The notes: generated from the sequence alone by a model not told the origin. Counted from the stretch's first letter, positions 50,544 through 59,252 are shown. The stretch is DNA of 64,000 nt from Paraplanobispora takensis (GCF_016863195.1 NZ_BOOK01000049.1:29976-93975); one strand, 5' to 3'. Made by a program: numbers and translations.

Positions 50544-51538
50544 CCATCAGGGACGTGGCCAGGGAGTCGGGCGTCCACGTCTCGACGGTGTCGCGGACGT
50601 TCTCCTCGCCGCACCTGGTGAGCGTGCAGACGCGCAACCGGGTGCTGGCGGTGGCCGAGGGGCTGGGGTACCGGCCGAACCGGGCGGCGCGGGCGCTGAC
50701 GACGGGCCGTACCCACAACCTGGGCCTGATCGTGGCCGACATCGCCAACCCGTTCTTCCCCCCGCTGATCAAGGCGGCCCAGGCGCAGGCGCGCGAGCGC
50801 GACTATCACGTGTTCGTGGCCGACACCGACGAGAACCCGCTGCTGGAGCAGGAGCTGATCGAGACCCTGTGCAAGCAGGTGGACGGGGTGCTGCTGTGCA
50901 GCCCGCGCCTGTCCAACCGGGTGATCGAGCGCCTGGGGGTGCAGGTGCCCTTCGTGGTGGTCAACCGCCGGGTGAAGGGGTCGGCCACGGTGCTGATGGA
51001 CGTGGGCCAGGGAGTGCGGGCCGGGATCGCCCACCTGGTGGAGCTGGGGCACCGGCGGCTGGCGTTGCTGCCGGGACCGAGCGGCTCATGGACGAGCGAG
51101 GAGATGCAGGCCGCCGCCACCGCCGCCGCCGCCGAGGCCGGTGCGGACCTGACGGTCCTGCGACCGGCCGGGCCGACCGAGCAGGGCGGGCTCGCGGCGG
51201 CCCAGGCGGTCGCCGGGGCCGGGGCGACCGGCGTGCTCTGCTACAACGACCTGGTCGCGCTGGGCCTGATCGAGGGACTGCGCAAGCAGGGCCTGTGCGT
51301 GCCCGAGGACCTGAGCGTCATCGGCGTGGACGACAGCCTGCCCGGCAGGCTGAACCGGCCGAAGCTGACGACGATCACGATGCCGACCGCGGCCGCCGGC
51401 CGGATGGCGGTCGACCTGCTGCTGGCGGCCGTCAGCGCGGGGGAGTCCGGGATCCCCACCCTGGCCCGGCTGGAGACCACCCTGGTGGTACGCGAGTCCA
51501 CCGGCAGGGCGCGGGAGGCCGCGCGGCGTTCACTGTGA
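50534..51538 (+). CDS. LacI-family repressor of the pectin/uronate regulon
   Basis: 334 residues from ATG 50534 with an ACGGAGG ribosome site. The HTH and hinge are standard: VTIRDVARESGVHVSTVSRTF, VAEGLGYRPNRAARALTTGRT; the hinge helix inserts into the minor groove of the operator centre. The sugar-binding core follows (LGLIVADIANPFFPPLI, GVLCYNDLVALGLIEGL, SVIGVDDSLPGRLNRPKLTTI). It ends the transporter operon. Five operators of the TGCAACCGNTTGCA type in the three regulon promoter regions are its likely targets, released by a uronate or pectin intermediate. Confidence 0.92.
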   Translation: MAVTIRDVARESGVHVSTVSRTFSSPHLVSVQTRNRVLAVAEGLGYRPNRAARALTTGRTHNLGLIVADIANPFFPPLIKAAQAQARERDYHVFVADTDENPLLEQELIETLCKQVDGVLLCSPRLSNRVIERLGVQVPFVVVNRRVKGSATVLMDVGQGVRAGIAHLVELGHRRLALLPGPSGSWTSEEMQAAATAAAAEAGADLTVLRPAGPTEQGGLAAAQAVAGAGATGVLCYNDLVALGLIEGLRKQGLCVPEDLSVIGVDDSLPGRLNRPKLTTITMPTAAAGRMAVDLLLAAVSAGESGIPTLARLETTLVVRESTGRAREAARRSL

Positions 51539-52495
51539 CGGCTCCGGCTCATCGGCGGCGGGTGGCTGAGGCTCGGCACCGGCAGCGGCGTCGAGGACGG
51601 CTTCGGCGAGATCGGGGGGCGCCGGGTGGGGGGACGGGGCCTGGGCCGCCCGGCGGGCGGTCCGGGCCGACTCCAGCGAGGTCCGGAAGTCGGCCTGGGT
51701 CACGTGGGGGCGGCCCGCGCACAGGGCGCGGGTGGCGGCCTCGATGACGGCTTTCTTGATCTCGCGGCCGGAGACGCCGTCCATCCGGGCCAGGGTCGTG
51801 CAGCAGACGTCCGGGGCCAGCGGGAGCCGGGGCGGCAGGTGCGCGCGCCAGATGGCCTCGCGGGCCGGGGCGTCGGGCAGGGGGATCTGTATGTGCCTGA
51901 CGCGGGTGTGGACGGCCGGGTCGTAGCTGCTCGCGGAGTTGGTGGCGAAGACGACCAGCCCCTCGAAGGCGTCCAGGGCCATGAGAAGGGCGCCGCGCAG
52001 GGTGTTGACGGCGTGTTCCGAGCCCTGGCTGGTGGCCTCGAAGCGGCGGTGGAGCAAGGTGTCGGCCTCGTCGAGGAAGAGGACCGCGTCGTGCTGCCGG
52101 GCGGCGGCGAACAGGGCGTGGAGATTCCTGGTGCCGTCGCCGTGGTACTTGGACTCCAGTTGGGTGTAGTCGGCCAGGATGATCCTCTTGCCGAGGCGCC
52201 GTGCGATCGCGTGGGCGGCCATGGTCTTGCCCGTCCCCGACGGGCCGTGCAGGCTGATCGCGGTGTTGGGATGCGGCTCGATCATCCGCAGGCCCCAGTG
52301 GTCGAACAGCTGCTCGCGCCGTCGCATGGTCTCGATCGCGAGCATGAGCTGTTCCCGGGTCGCCTCGGGCAGGATGAGCCGGTCGAAGTCGTGCTCGGGT
52401 TCGACCGGGCGGAAGAGCGCCGGTGCCTCGCCGTCGGGTTCCGGCGGGCGGGTCCTTTCGCGCAGCAGTCTCTGGAAGTCGGTCTCGCCGTGCAT
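51530..52495 (-). CDS. AAA+ ATPase of a four-gene operon
   Basis: 321 residues. A classic AAA module: Walker A SLHGPSGTGKTMAAH (residues 82-96), Walker B AVLFLDEADTLLHRR, sensor 1 VVFATNSASSYD, arginine finger region in YDPAVHTRVRHIQIP, and a helical lid GVSGREIKKAVIEAATRALCAG. The N-terminal 70 residues contain no known adaptor domain; the C-terminus is Pro/Ala-rich. This resembles SpoVK/FtsH-like single-ring AAA remodellers without a protease domain. It follows three small unrecognised genes with gaps of 27, 5 and 9 nt. It overlaps the convergent LacI gene by 9 bp. Confidence 0.9.
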   Translation of the reverse strand: MHGETDFQRLLRERTRPPEPDGEAPALFRPVEPEHDFDRLILPEATREQLMLAIETMRRREQLFDHWGLRMIEPHPNTAISLHGPSGTGKTMAAHAIARRLGKRIILADYTQLESKYHGDGTRNLHALFAAARQHDAVLFLDEADTLLHRRFEATSQGSEHAVNTLRGALLMALDAFEGLVVFATNSASSYDPAVHTRVRHIQIPLPDAPAREAIWRAHLPPRLPLAPDVCCTTLARMDGVSGREIKKAVIEAATRALCAGRPHVTQADFRTSLESARTARRAAQAPSPHPAPPDLAEAVLDAAAGAEPQPPAADEPEPSQ

Positions 52496-52504
52496 GGGGG
52501 TCCT

Positions 52505-52846
52505 TCAGGTGTGGAGGCGGAAGGAGTGGGCGGTGCCGAACGCCGAGCGCAGGTCGGCGCCGACCGGCCCGGTCCAGGTCGTGTGCGCGACCTGCCGGCC
52601 GTGCGCCGTCAGGCCGATGGTGACGACGTTGACCTGGCCGTCGGCCAGATGCCGGCGGATGATGTCGGCGTAGGCGGCGTCGCTGTGGCGGCCCAGCCAG
52701 TCGCGGATCGCCTGCAGCGTGACCGAGACGAGGGTGCGGGCCGCCTGATGGACGGGTCTGTCATAGGCGCGGGCCTCGGGCTCGTCGAAGAAGAGCTTCT
52801 TGACCCCCCAGGCGATGGCGCCGATGACGATCAGTGTGATCAGCAT
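52505..52846 (-). CDS. Small membrane-anchored protein of AAA+ operon
   Basis: 113 residues, not recognised. Residues 1-15 (MLITLIVIGAIAWGV) form a single N-terminal hydrophobic anchor. The rest is soluble with EARAYDRPVHQAARTLVSVTL, YADIIRRHLADGQVNVVTIGL and GRQVAHTTWTGPVGADLRSAF. It ends 9 nt before the ATPase start and begins 5 nt after the upstream gene, so all are probably made together. The soluble part could be a substrate or adaptor for the ATPase. Confidence 0.7.
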   Translation of the reverse strand: MLITLIVIGAIAWGVKKLFFDEPEARAYDRPVHQAARTLVSVTLQAIRDWLGRHSDAAYADIIRRHLADGQVNVVTIGLTAHGRQVAHTTWTGPVGADLRSAFGTAHSFRLHT

Positions 52847-52851
52847 GGCCG

Positions 52852-53169
52852 TCAGGTCCAGACCGTGACGGGTCTGCCGGTGTGCGCCTGGACGACCCGT
52901 CGGTCGGCCGAGTTCGCCCGGACGCGGCGGGGCCGGCCGACGAACGTCCCGGCCCGCTGGTCGAAGATGCCCTGGACGATGTTGAAGTCGCCGGAGCGCA
53001 GGCTCTGGGCCACGGTCACGGCGAGCGCGTTCGGGTCGGTGGCCAGCTGCGCCTGCTTGTCGACGAACCAGTCGGTGAGCGTGGCGAACGCGAGATGCAG
53101 AAGCCGGATCACCACGTCGATGACGAGCTGGGCCACGGCGGTGAGGATGAGCCAGGTGATGGGGTCCAT
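52852..53169 (-). CDS. Small membrane protein of AAA+ operon
   Basis: 105 residues, not recognised. One long or two short hydrophobic helices lie at about residues 4-32 (WLILTAVAQLVIDVVIRLLHLAFATL), followed by LTDWFVDKQAQLATDPNALAVTVAQSL and a basic tail, GRPRRVRANSADRRVV. The Val/Thr-Val ending RPVTVWT may pack with the paralogue-like neighbour: both small proteins share a topology of N-terminal anchor plus a cytosolic domain with a conserved NIV/NVV stretch (GDFNIVQGIF here, GQVNVVTIGL in the next gene), so distant relationship is possible. Confidence 0.65.
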   Translation of the reverse strand: MDPITWLILTAVAQLVIDVVIRLLHLAFATLTDWFVDKQAQLATDPNALAVTVAQSLRSGDFNIVQGIFDQRAGTFVGRPRRVRANSADRRVVQAHTGRPVTVWT

Positions 53170-53196
53170 GGGATGGGTCCCTGTCCTCTCGGGATC

Positions 53197-53595
53197 TCAG
53201 GAGAAGATGACGACGGGGTGGGCGCCGAAGTGCTCTTCGAGCTCGGGATCGAGCGCGCCCGCCACGTAGGTCCTGGTCGGGGCGCCGGTGAGGGGCTCAC
53301 CGTCGGCGTCCAGGAAACCGAGCCACAGCAGCAGGCCTTGGCGGTGCTCCTGGCGTACGGCCGCGGCGGCCTCGGCTCCCTCTGCCCGTTCGCGGCCGGC
53401 CAGGAAGAACTCGGCCACGTCCCGCATGGTGATCGTGTCGACGTACGGCGGATCGCCCATCCTGATCGACCGGGTCGTCCTGGACAGGACGGCGGCGAGC
53501 CGCGAGATGCCGGCGAGGTTGCGGGCGACCGACTCGGCGGACGCCCCCGTCTGCCGCATCGCCTCACCGGCTCGCCGGCGGAGAATACGTGTCAT
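53197..53595 (-). CDS. Unrecognised soluble protein, first gene of AAA+ operon
   Basis: 132 residues. The N-terminal third is basic and helical (MTRILRRRAGEAMRQTGASAESVARNL), the middle carries DTITMRDVAEFFLAGRERAEGAEAAAAVRQEHRQ, and the end is beta-rich, LLLWLGFLDADGEPLTGAPTRTYVAGAL to VVIFS. No membrane segment and no known domain. As the promoter-proximal gene of the AAA+ operon it may be the regulator or substrate-recognition part. The 243-bp region upstream separates it from the divergent histidine kinase gene. Confidence 0.65.
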   Translation of the reverse strand: MTRILRRRAGEAMRQTGASAESVARNLAGISRLAAVLSRTTRSIRMGDPPYVDTITMRDVAEFFLAGRERAEGAEAAAAVRQEHRQGLLLWLGFLDADGEPLTGAPTRTYVAGALDPELEEHFGAHPVVIFS

Positions 53596-53838
53596 CGTCG
53601 CTCTCCCAGTTCATCGTCCGGAGATTTCCCCGGTCCGTTCTCGCCGCGCGGGGCGGCGGCCTCGCCGGGCCGGACGGCCGGCGCCGCCCGCCCAGGATGG
53701 TTGCGCGGCCGGCCTCGGCACATCAGAGGAGCCCCTGACGAGGTTCCGGGTTTTCCCCCTTCCGCATCCGCGGCCGGGCTGAGGACACTGCTCGGCAGGG
53801 AGGCCCGAAGAAAGGCCCGTCTGGGGAAGGAGGCCGTC

Positions 53839-55527
53839 GTGCGTACCCTGCTGATCGCCGTGGCCGCGCTCGGATACGGGTTGTGGGCGGTGTGGCCGGA
53901 CTTCGCCCACGGCACCGCCGCCGCGATCCTGCTGCTGACCGGACAGGTGGCGCTGGCCGTCACCGGCGGGCTGTTCCTCGCCGAGGGCAGGCGCCTGGTC
54001 GGGGTCCTGTTCGTCGCGGCGGCGTTCGCCGAGCTGACCGCCGCTCTCACCAGCCGCCCGTGGGGCTGGCACCCCTTCGTCGCGGGGACGGTGCGGCCGG
54101 TCGGGGCGCTGCTCCTGATGACGGTCCTGCTGAGCTACCCCCACCGGCGCGTCGGGTACCGCTCCTTCGTCCTCGGCGCGGGCGCGCTCGTCCTGACGGC
54201 CGACCTGGCCGACGCCCTCACCTGGAACCCGGCCCCGCCCGGCCGGCCGCCGGTGGGCTTCGCCTGGATCACCCTCTACGACGGCGGACCCGGGCAGCGC
54301 CCCGCGTACGGCGTGTACTGGCTGCTGGTGATCGCCGTCGCCGTGGCCGCACTGGCCCTCGTCGTGCACCGCGCCCTGACGGCGCGCGGCCTGGAGCGGC
54401 GGGAGCTGGTGCCGGTGTTCTTCGCCTCGGCCGTGTACGGCTTCGCGATCCTGTCGCGCGCCGTCTGGATGGTCATCCCGTACTTCACCGGCGAGGGCGA
54501 CCCGCTCGCCCCGGCCCACGTACCCGAGGTGGTCTCGATCTCCGCCGTGGCCGCGCCGCTGCTCATCCCGGCCGCCTTCCTCGCCGCGGCGGTCCGCCGC
54601 CGGCTGGACCGGGCCGCCGTGGCGGACCTGGTGACCGGCATCGCCCGGCCCGCCACGGTGGAGTCGGTGCGCGAGGCGCTGCGCCGGGCCCTGGCCGATC
54701 CCGGGCTGGAGCTGTTCACCGGCGACCCGCCCGGCGCCGACGGCCGGCTCGATCTGCAGATCACCGGCAGCACCGGCGGGCCGCTGGCCCACGTGCGTAC
54801 CGCGCCCGAGCTGCGAAGGCGCGGCGACGTGGTGGAGGCGGCGCTGGGCGCGGCCGCACTCAGCCTGGAGAACGCCAGGCTCCACAGCGACCTCCAGCGG
54901 CAGCTGCGCCAGGTCGAGGACTCCCGCGCCCGGATCGTCGAGGCCGGTGTGGCCGAGCGCCGGCGGGTGGAACGCGACCTGCACGACGGCGCCCAGCAGC
55001 GGCTCCTGGCGCTGGCCGCGACGCTGGGCCGGCTCAACGCCGTCAGCGGCGATCCCGCGGTGCGCGAACTGGTCGACGAGGCCCGCGCAGACCTGCGCAC
55101 CGCCCTGTCCGAACTGCGTGACCTGGCCAGGGGCATCCATCCGGCGGTGCTGGAGCAGATCGGCCTGGCGGCGGCCGTCGGGAGCGTCGCCGAGGCGCTG
55201 CCCGTCCCGATCGAGATCCGCATCGCACCGCTGGAGAGCGGTCCGGCGACCGAGACCACGCTCTACTTCGTCATCTGCGAGGCGCTCACCAACGCGATCA
55301 AGCACGCCGAGGCCCGCCGTATCACCGTCTCGGTCGCCCAGGAGCACGGCGAGATCGTCGCGGCCGTCGTCGACGACGGCCGCGGCGGCGCCGCCCTGCG
55401 GCAGGGCGGCGGCCTGGCCGGTCTGGCCGACCGCGTCAACGCCCTGGGCGGGGTGCTGCGCCTGCACAGTCCGCCGCAGGGCGGCACCCGGCTGGAAGCC
55501 CGGCTGGCCCGGCCGGTGAGCGGCTGA
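53839..55527 (+). CDS. Membrane sensor histidine kinase (NarL/DesK class)
   Basis: 562 residues from GTG 53839 with GAAGGAGG 5 nt upstream. The N-terminal half has seven or so membrane helices (LLIAVAALGYGLWAVW, AAAILLLTGQVALAVTGGLFL and others). A short linker follows, then the HisKA_3 box VAERRRVERDLHDGAQQRLLALAA with the phosphorylated His, and the ATPase domain FVICEALTNAIKHAEARRITV, VVDDGRGGA, GGLAGLADRVNALGG. The last base of its stop is shared with the response regulator start, so the pair is stoichiometrically coupled. Signal unknown. Confidence 0.9.
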   Translation: MRTLLIAVAALGYGLWAVWPDFAHGTAAAILLLTGQVALAVTGGLFLAEGRRLVGVLFVAAAFAELTAALTSRPWGWHPFVAGTVRPVGALLLMTVLLSYPHRRVGYRSFVLGAGALVLTADLADALTWNPAPPGRPPVGFAWITLYDGGPGQRPAYGVYWLLVIAVAVAALALVVHRALTARGLERRELVPVFFASAVYGFAILSRAVWMVIPYFTGEGDPLAPAHVPEVVSISAVAAPLLIPAAFLAAAVRRRLDRAAVADLVTGIARPATVESVREALRRALADPGLELFTGDPPGADGRLDLQITGSTGGPLAHVRTAPELRRRGDVVEAALGAAALSLENARLHSDLQRQLRQVEDSRARIVEAGVAERRRVERDLHDGAQQRLLALAATLGRLNAVSGDPAVRELVDEARADLRTALSELRDLARGIHPAVLEQIGLAAAVGSVAEALPVPIEIRIAPLESGPATETTLYFVICEALTNAIKHAEARRITVSVAQEHGEIVAAVVDDGRGGAALRQGGGLAGLADRVNALGGVLRLHSPPQGGTRLEARLARPVSG

Positions 55528-56177
55528 TGCGGGTGATGCTGTGCGACGACTCCGCGCTGTTCCGGCGCGGGGTGGCGCTGCTCCTCGAAGGCGTCGGCGT
55601 CGAGGTCACCGGGCAGGCCAGGGACGTCGCCGAGCTGATGACGCTGATGCGCGGCCACCTGCCCGACGCGGTCATCCTCGACATCCGCATGCCGCCGACC
55701 TTCACCGACGAGGGCCTGACGGGCGCGGCCGCGCTGCGGGCCGCCCATCCGCGGCTGGGTGTGCTGGTGCTGTCCACCTACGCGGAGACCGCCTACGCGC
55801 AACGGCTGCTGGAGATCGGGCCCCGCGGGGTCGGATACCTGCTGAAGGACCGGGTGGACGACGCCGCCGCGATCCGTGACGCCCTCGCCCGGGTGATCGA
55901 GGGCGAGCCGGTCGTCGACGGTGAGATCATCAGCCGGCTGTTCGCCCGCCGCAAGGCGGCCTCCCCCCTCGACCGGCTGACCGAGCGGGAGCGCTCCGTC
56001 CTGACCCTGATGGCCGAGGGCCGGTCCAACCAGGCCATCGGCCGCCGGCTGCACCTCGGCGTCAAGACGATCGAGGGCCACATCGCGGCCATCTTCGCCA
56101 AGCTGGGCCTGGAGTCCGCCCCGGACGACAACAGGCGGGTGCTGGCCGTACTGGCCTGGATCCAGTCGGCGGCCTGA
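55527..56177 (+). CDS. NarL/LuxR-type response regulator
   Basis: 216 residues. Receiver domain: VMLCDDSALFRRGVALLL with the acidic pair, phosphoacceptor Asp52 in AVILDIRMPPT, LVLSTYAETAYAQ (Thr/Ser switch) and GYLLKDRV (Lys). C-terminal LuxR-type HTH: LTERERSVLTLMAEGRSNQAIGRRLHLGVKTIEGHIAAIFAKLGL. It is the partner of the preceding histidine kinase (TGATG junction). Target genes are not evident. Confidence 0.93.
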   Translation: MRVMLCDDSALFRRGVALLLEGVGVEVTGQARDVAELMTLMRGHLPDAVILDIRMPPTFTDEGLTGAAALRAAHPRLGVLVLSTYAETAYAQRLLEIGPRGVGYLLKDRVDDAAAIRDALARVIEGEPVVDGEIISRLFARRKAASPLDRLTERERSVLTLMAEGRSNQAIGRRLHLGVKTIEGHIAAIFAKLGLESAPDDNRRVLAVLAWIQSAA

Positions 56178-56242
56178 CCGTACCGGGGAGACAACCTCTA
56201 AGGTGATCGTGGAGGGCGGGCCGAGGCGGAGGGCGGGACAGC

Positions 56243-57187
56243 GTGACGGGCGCCGGGACCGGACCGCATCTGACCGTGGTGGGGTCGGCCAACGCCGACC
56301 TGGTCATGGACGTCGCGCGGGTGCCGGGCAGGGGGGAGACGGTCCTCGGGTCCGGTTTGGCCGTGCATCCGGGAGGCAAAGGCGCCAACCAGGCGGTGGC
56401 CGCGGCCAGGCTGGGAGCGCGGGCGGCCCTGGTGGCCCGGATCGGCGGGGATCCGTACGGCGAGCTGGTCCGCCGTTCCCTGGAGTCGTCCGGGGTGGAG
56501 CTGTCGGCGCTGCGCCGGGACCCGGACCCCACCGGCCTGGCCGTCGTGCTGGTGCAGCCGGGCGGCGACAACTCGATCATCGTCGCCCCGGGGGCCAACG
56601 CCCGTCTCGGTGAGGACGACGTGCTCGCTGCCCGGCCGCTCATCGCGGCCTCGCGGGTGGTGTCGGTGGTGCGCGAGGTGCCCGACGACGCGGTGATCGC
56701 CGCCATCCGGACCGCGCGCTCGGCGGGCGTGCGCTGCCTGCTCAACCAGTCGCCGCCCGGGCCGCTCGCCGGGGATCTGCGGGAGGCGGTGGATCCGCTG
56801 GTCGTCAACGAGCACGAGGCCGCGGCGCTCCTGGAGGGCCCGTCCGCCCCCGGCGCACCGGTGGGCGAGGAGCCGGGGCAGTGGGCCCGCGCGCTGCTGG
56901 AGGCCGGGTACCGGTCCGTGGCCCTGACCCTCGGGTCGCTGGGCGCGGTGGTCGCCGACGCGCACGGCCTCACGCGGGTCCCCGCCCCGCGGGTGGAGGC
57001 GGTGGACACCACGGGGGCGGGGGACGCCTTCACCGCGGCGCTCGCCTGGCGCCTGGCGGAGGGGGAGCCGCTGGCGCGGGCGGCGCGCTTCGCCGTACGC
57101 GTCGGGTCGTACGCGGTGGGCCGGGCCGGCGCCCAGGACTCCTATCCGACGGCCGCGCAGATCGCCGGGACGGAGCGGGAGCCGTGA
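56243..57187 (+). CDS. rbsK: PfkB-family sugar kinase, ribokinase-like
   Basis: 314 residues from GTG 56243. Ribokinase landmarks: TVVGSANADLVMDVARVPGRGET, HPGGKGANQAVAAARLGA (PfkB signature 1), VLVQPGGDNSIIVAPGAN, LVVNEHEAAALL and EAVDTTGAGDAFTAALAWRL (signature 2, anion hole and catalytic Asp). The NSIIVAPGANA stretch favours ribose as substrate, giving ribose 5-phosphate from ATP. It is not linked to a ribose transporter here, so another pentose or nucleoside cannot be excluded. Confidence 0.85.
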   Translation: MTGAGTGPHLTVVGSANADLVMDVARVPGRGETVLGSGLAVHPGGKGANQAVAAARLGARAALVARIGGDPYGELVRRSLESSGVELSALRRDPDPTGLAVVLVQPGGDNSIIVAPGANARLGEDDVLAARPLIAASRVVSVVREVPDDAVIAAIRTARSAGVRCLLNQSPPGPLAGDLREAVDPLVVNEHEAAALLEGPSAPGAPVGEEPGQWARALLEAGYRSVALTLGSLGAVVADAHGLTRVPAPRVEAVDTTGAGDAFTAALAWRLAEGEPLARAARFAVRVGSYAVGRAGAQDSYPTAAQIAGTEREP

Positions 57188-57272
57188 CCGCGGGGCGGGC
57201 CGCCGTCCGTGACGTGTGACCATTCACCGCCCCGACTTGGGGGATGATCACTTCTCCGGGGGTGCCGGGAAG

Positions 57273-57278
57273 TACGAT
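57273..57278 (+). promoter_or_regulatory. Leaderless -10 box for NUDIX-like gene
   Basis: TACGAT ends 6 nt before ATG 57285. Confidence 0.5.
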
Positions 57279-57284
57279 TGACGA

Positions 57285-57821
57285 ATGACCGAAATGACCG
57301 AAACTACGCCCGGCTGGCTATCTCCGGACGAGCTGGAACTGACGCGCGCACGGATGCCGATCCTCTACATCGACGCGGTGCCGGTCCGGGTCGATGACAC
57401 CGGATCGGTCACCCATGTCGGACTGCTGCTGCGCATCGCCTCCGATGGGACGGTCAGCCGCGCCCTGGTGTCCGGGCGCGTGCTCCACCACGAGCGGGTC
57501 CGCGACGCGCTCCTGCGTCACCTGGAGAAGGACCTGGGCCCCGTGGCGCTGCCCCGCGTCCCGACCTCTCCGCAGCCGTTCACCATCGCGGAGTACTTCC
57601 CGACGAAGGGTGTCACGCCGTACCACGACCCGCGCCAGCACGCGGTGTCGCTGGCCTACGTCGTCCCCGTCGCCGGGGACTGCCGCCCGCGTCAGGACGC
57701 CCTCGACCTGGTGTGGTTCACGCCGGAGGAGGCGGCCTCGCCGATGGTGCAGCAGGAGATGGCGGGCGGTCAGGGCGTCCTGCTGAAGCAGGCCCTCGCG
57801 CACGTGGGCTGCCTCACCTGA
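57285..57821 (+). CDS. NUDIX-like protein (DUF4916)
   Basis: 178 residues. TPGWLSPDELELTRARMPILYIDAVPVRVD at the start, THVGLLLRIASDG and FTIAEYFP, then HAVSLAYVVPVAGDCRPRQDALDLVWFTPEEA are the landmarks of DUF4916, a NUDIX-fold family in actinomycetes. The canonical NUDIX box with its REUxEE acidic cluster is not evident, so pyrophosphohydrolase activity is uncertain. Leaderless start. Followed by the PHP gene after 50 nt. Confidence 0.8.
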   Translation: MTEMTETTPGWLSPDELELTRARMPILYIDAVPVRVDDTGSVTHVGLLLRIASDGTVSRALVSGRVLHHERVRDALLRHLEKDLGPVALPRVPTSPQPFTIAEYFPTKGVTPYHDPRQHAVSLAYVVPVAGDCRPRQDALDLVWFTPEEAASPMVQQEMAGGQGVLLKQALAHVGCLT

Positions 57822-57859
57822 CGGCCGTCCCCGGTGAGGCGTCGCGCGGCTCCGCCCGC

Positions 57860-57865
57860 CAGGAT
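57860..57865 (+). promoter_or_regulatory. Leaderless -10 box for PHP gene
   Basis: CAGGAT ends 6 nt before GTG 57872, which decides that start over longer in-frame extensions. Confidence 0.45.
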
Positions 57866-57871
57866 GGGACC

Positions 57872-58714
57872 GTGCGCATCGATCTCCACAGTCACAGTGA
57901 CGCCTCGGACGGGACGTGCCCGCCGGGGGAGGTGGTCCGCCGGGCCCGGGCGGCGGGCCTGGACGTGCTGGCCCTGACCGACCACGACACCACGGCGGGG
58001 CACCGGGCGGCGGCCGAGGCCCTGGAGGGCGGCCTGACGCTGGTGCCGGGCATGGAGCTGTCCTGCCGCCGGGACGGGATGAGCGTCCACCTGCTGGTCT
58101 ACCTGTTCGACCCGCGGGAGCCCGAGCTGGCACGTGAGCGCGCCATGATCCGGGGCGGCCGCGAGGACCGGGCGCGGGCCATGGTGGAACGGCTGGCCGA
58201 GCTGGGCGTGCCGATCACGATGGAGCGGGTGGCGCAGGTCGCGGGCGGCGGCGTGGTCGGGCGCCCGCACATCGCGCGGGTCCTGGCCGAGCTGGGCGTG
58301 GTCGGACGGCCCGCCGACGCGTTCACCCCCGAGTGGATCGGCTCCGGCGGCCGGGCCCACGTCCGGCGCTACGCCCCCGATCCGGTGCGGGCCGTACGGC
58401 TGGCGCGGGCGGCCGGGGGAGCGGCGGTGCTGGCCCACCCCAAGGCGGCCGAGCGGGGCAGGACCGTCCCGGACGAGTGGATCGCCGAGCTGGCGCAGGC
58501 GGGCCTGACCGGAGTGGAGGCCGACCACCCCGGCCACGACGCCGCGGCCCGGGCGGGCCTGCGGGGACTGGCCGGCGATCTCGCTCTGGCCGTCACCGGC
58601 TCCAGCGACGACCACGGCGATCTGACCGGCCACCGGCTGGGCTGTGAGACCACCGCCCCCGAGGAGTACGAACGGATCGTCGCCGCCGCGAAGGGCGCCT
58701 CCCCGATCGCCTGA
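57872..58714 (+). CDS. PHP-domain phosphoesterase
   Basis: 280 residues from GTG 57872. The four PHP metal motifs are visible: RIDLHSHSDASDG (HxH), ALTDHDTTAGH (Asp-His), VPGMELSC (Glu) and LAHPKAAERG with TGSSDDHGDL (later His/Asp). Proteins of this TrpH/YciV type are 3',5'-nucleotide bisphosphate phosphatases or RNA 5'-exonucleases. A house-keeping nucleotide role is likely. No membrane segments. Confidence 0.88.
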   Translation: MRIDLHSHSDASDGTCPPGEVVRRARAAGLDVLALTDHDTTAGHRAAAEALEGGLTLVPGMELSCRRDGMSVHLLVYLFDPREPELARERAMIRGGREDRARAMVERLAELGVPITMERVAQVAGGGVVGRPHIARVLAELGVVGRPADAFTPEWIGSGGRAHVRRYAPDPVRAVRLARAAGGAAVLAHPKAAERGRTVPDEWIAELAQAGLTGVEADHPGHDAAARAGLRGLAGDLALAVTGSSDDHGDLTGHRLGCETTAPEEYERIVAAAKGASPIA

Positions 58715-58826
58715 GCCCGCAAGACCTCCGAGCGCCGGGACGCCGGGGCGCGGTGTCGAGGGGACGCGATGCCGGGGGTGCGGGGCCGGGAGGGCTCCCG
58801 CGGCATCCGGCGGTGGGCGAGGCGGG

Positions 58827-58832
58827 CACAAT
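58827..58832 (+). promoter_or_regulatory. Leaderless -10 box for YchJ-like gene
   Basis: CACAAT ends 6 nt before ATG 58839. Confidence 0.45.
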
Positions 58833-58838
58833 GAGGGC

Positions 58839-59252
58839 ATGTCCCGACGCGGATCACGACCCCGGACCTCGCCCGCGGCCACCGGCGCCTGCCCGTGCGG
58901 GCTGCCCGCCCCCTACCGGGACTGCTGCGGGCGGCTGCACCGGGGCGAGGCCGCCGCGGCCACGGCGGAGCTGCTCATGCGCTCGCGCTTCAGCGCCTTC
59001 AGCGTCGGCGACGAGCGGTATCTCCTGCGCACCTGGCATCCGGCGGCGCGCCCGCCGCGCGTCGACCTCGACAAAACGGTGCGGTGGGTGCGCCTGGAGG
59101 TCCTGGAGACCACCGGCGGGAGCGCCTTCCACACCGAGGGAACGGTCCGCTTCCGCGCCCACTACGTCGAGCGGGGCAACGCCGGTCTGATGGACGAGAA
59201 CAGCCGTTTCGTCCGCCACGAGGGCCGATGGGTCTACGCCGGGGCCCTCTGA
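58839..59252 (+). CDS. YchJ-like SEC-C motif protein
   Basis: 137 residues from ATG 58839. N-terminal zinc-type cluster GACPCGLPAPYRDCCGRLHRGEAAA (CxCx8CC, SEC-C-like), then TAELLMRSRFSAFSVGDERYLLRTWHP and a C-terminal NTF2-like stretch GTVRFRAHYVERGNAGLMDENSRFVRHEGRWVYAGA. This is the YchJ/UPF0225 family. Function unknown; the motif suggests protein or nucleic-acid binding through zinc. Monocistronic and leaderless. Confidence 0.88.
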   Translation: MSRRGSRPRTSPAATGACPCGLPAPYRDCCGRLHRGEAAAATAELLMRSRFSAFSVGDERYLLRTWHPAARPPRVDLDKTVRWVRLEVLETTGGSAFHTEGTVRFRAHYVERGNAGLMDENSRFVRHEGRWVYAGAL

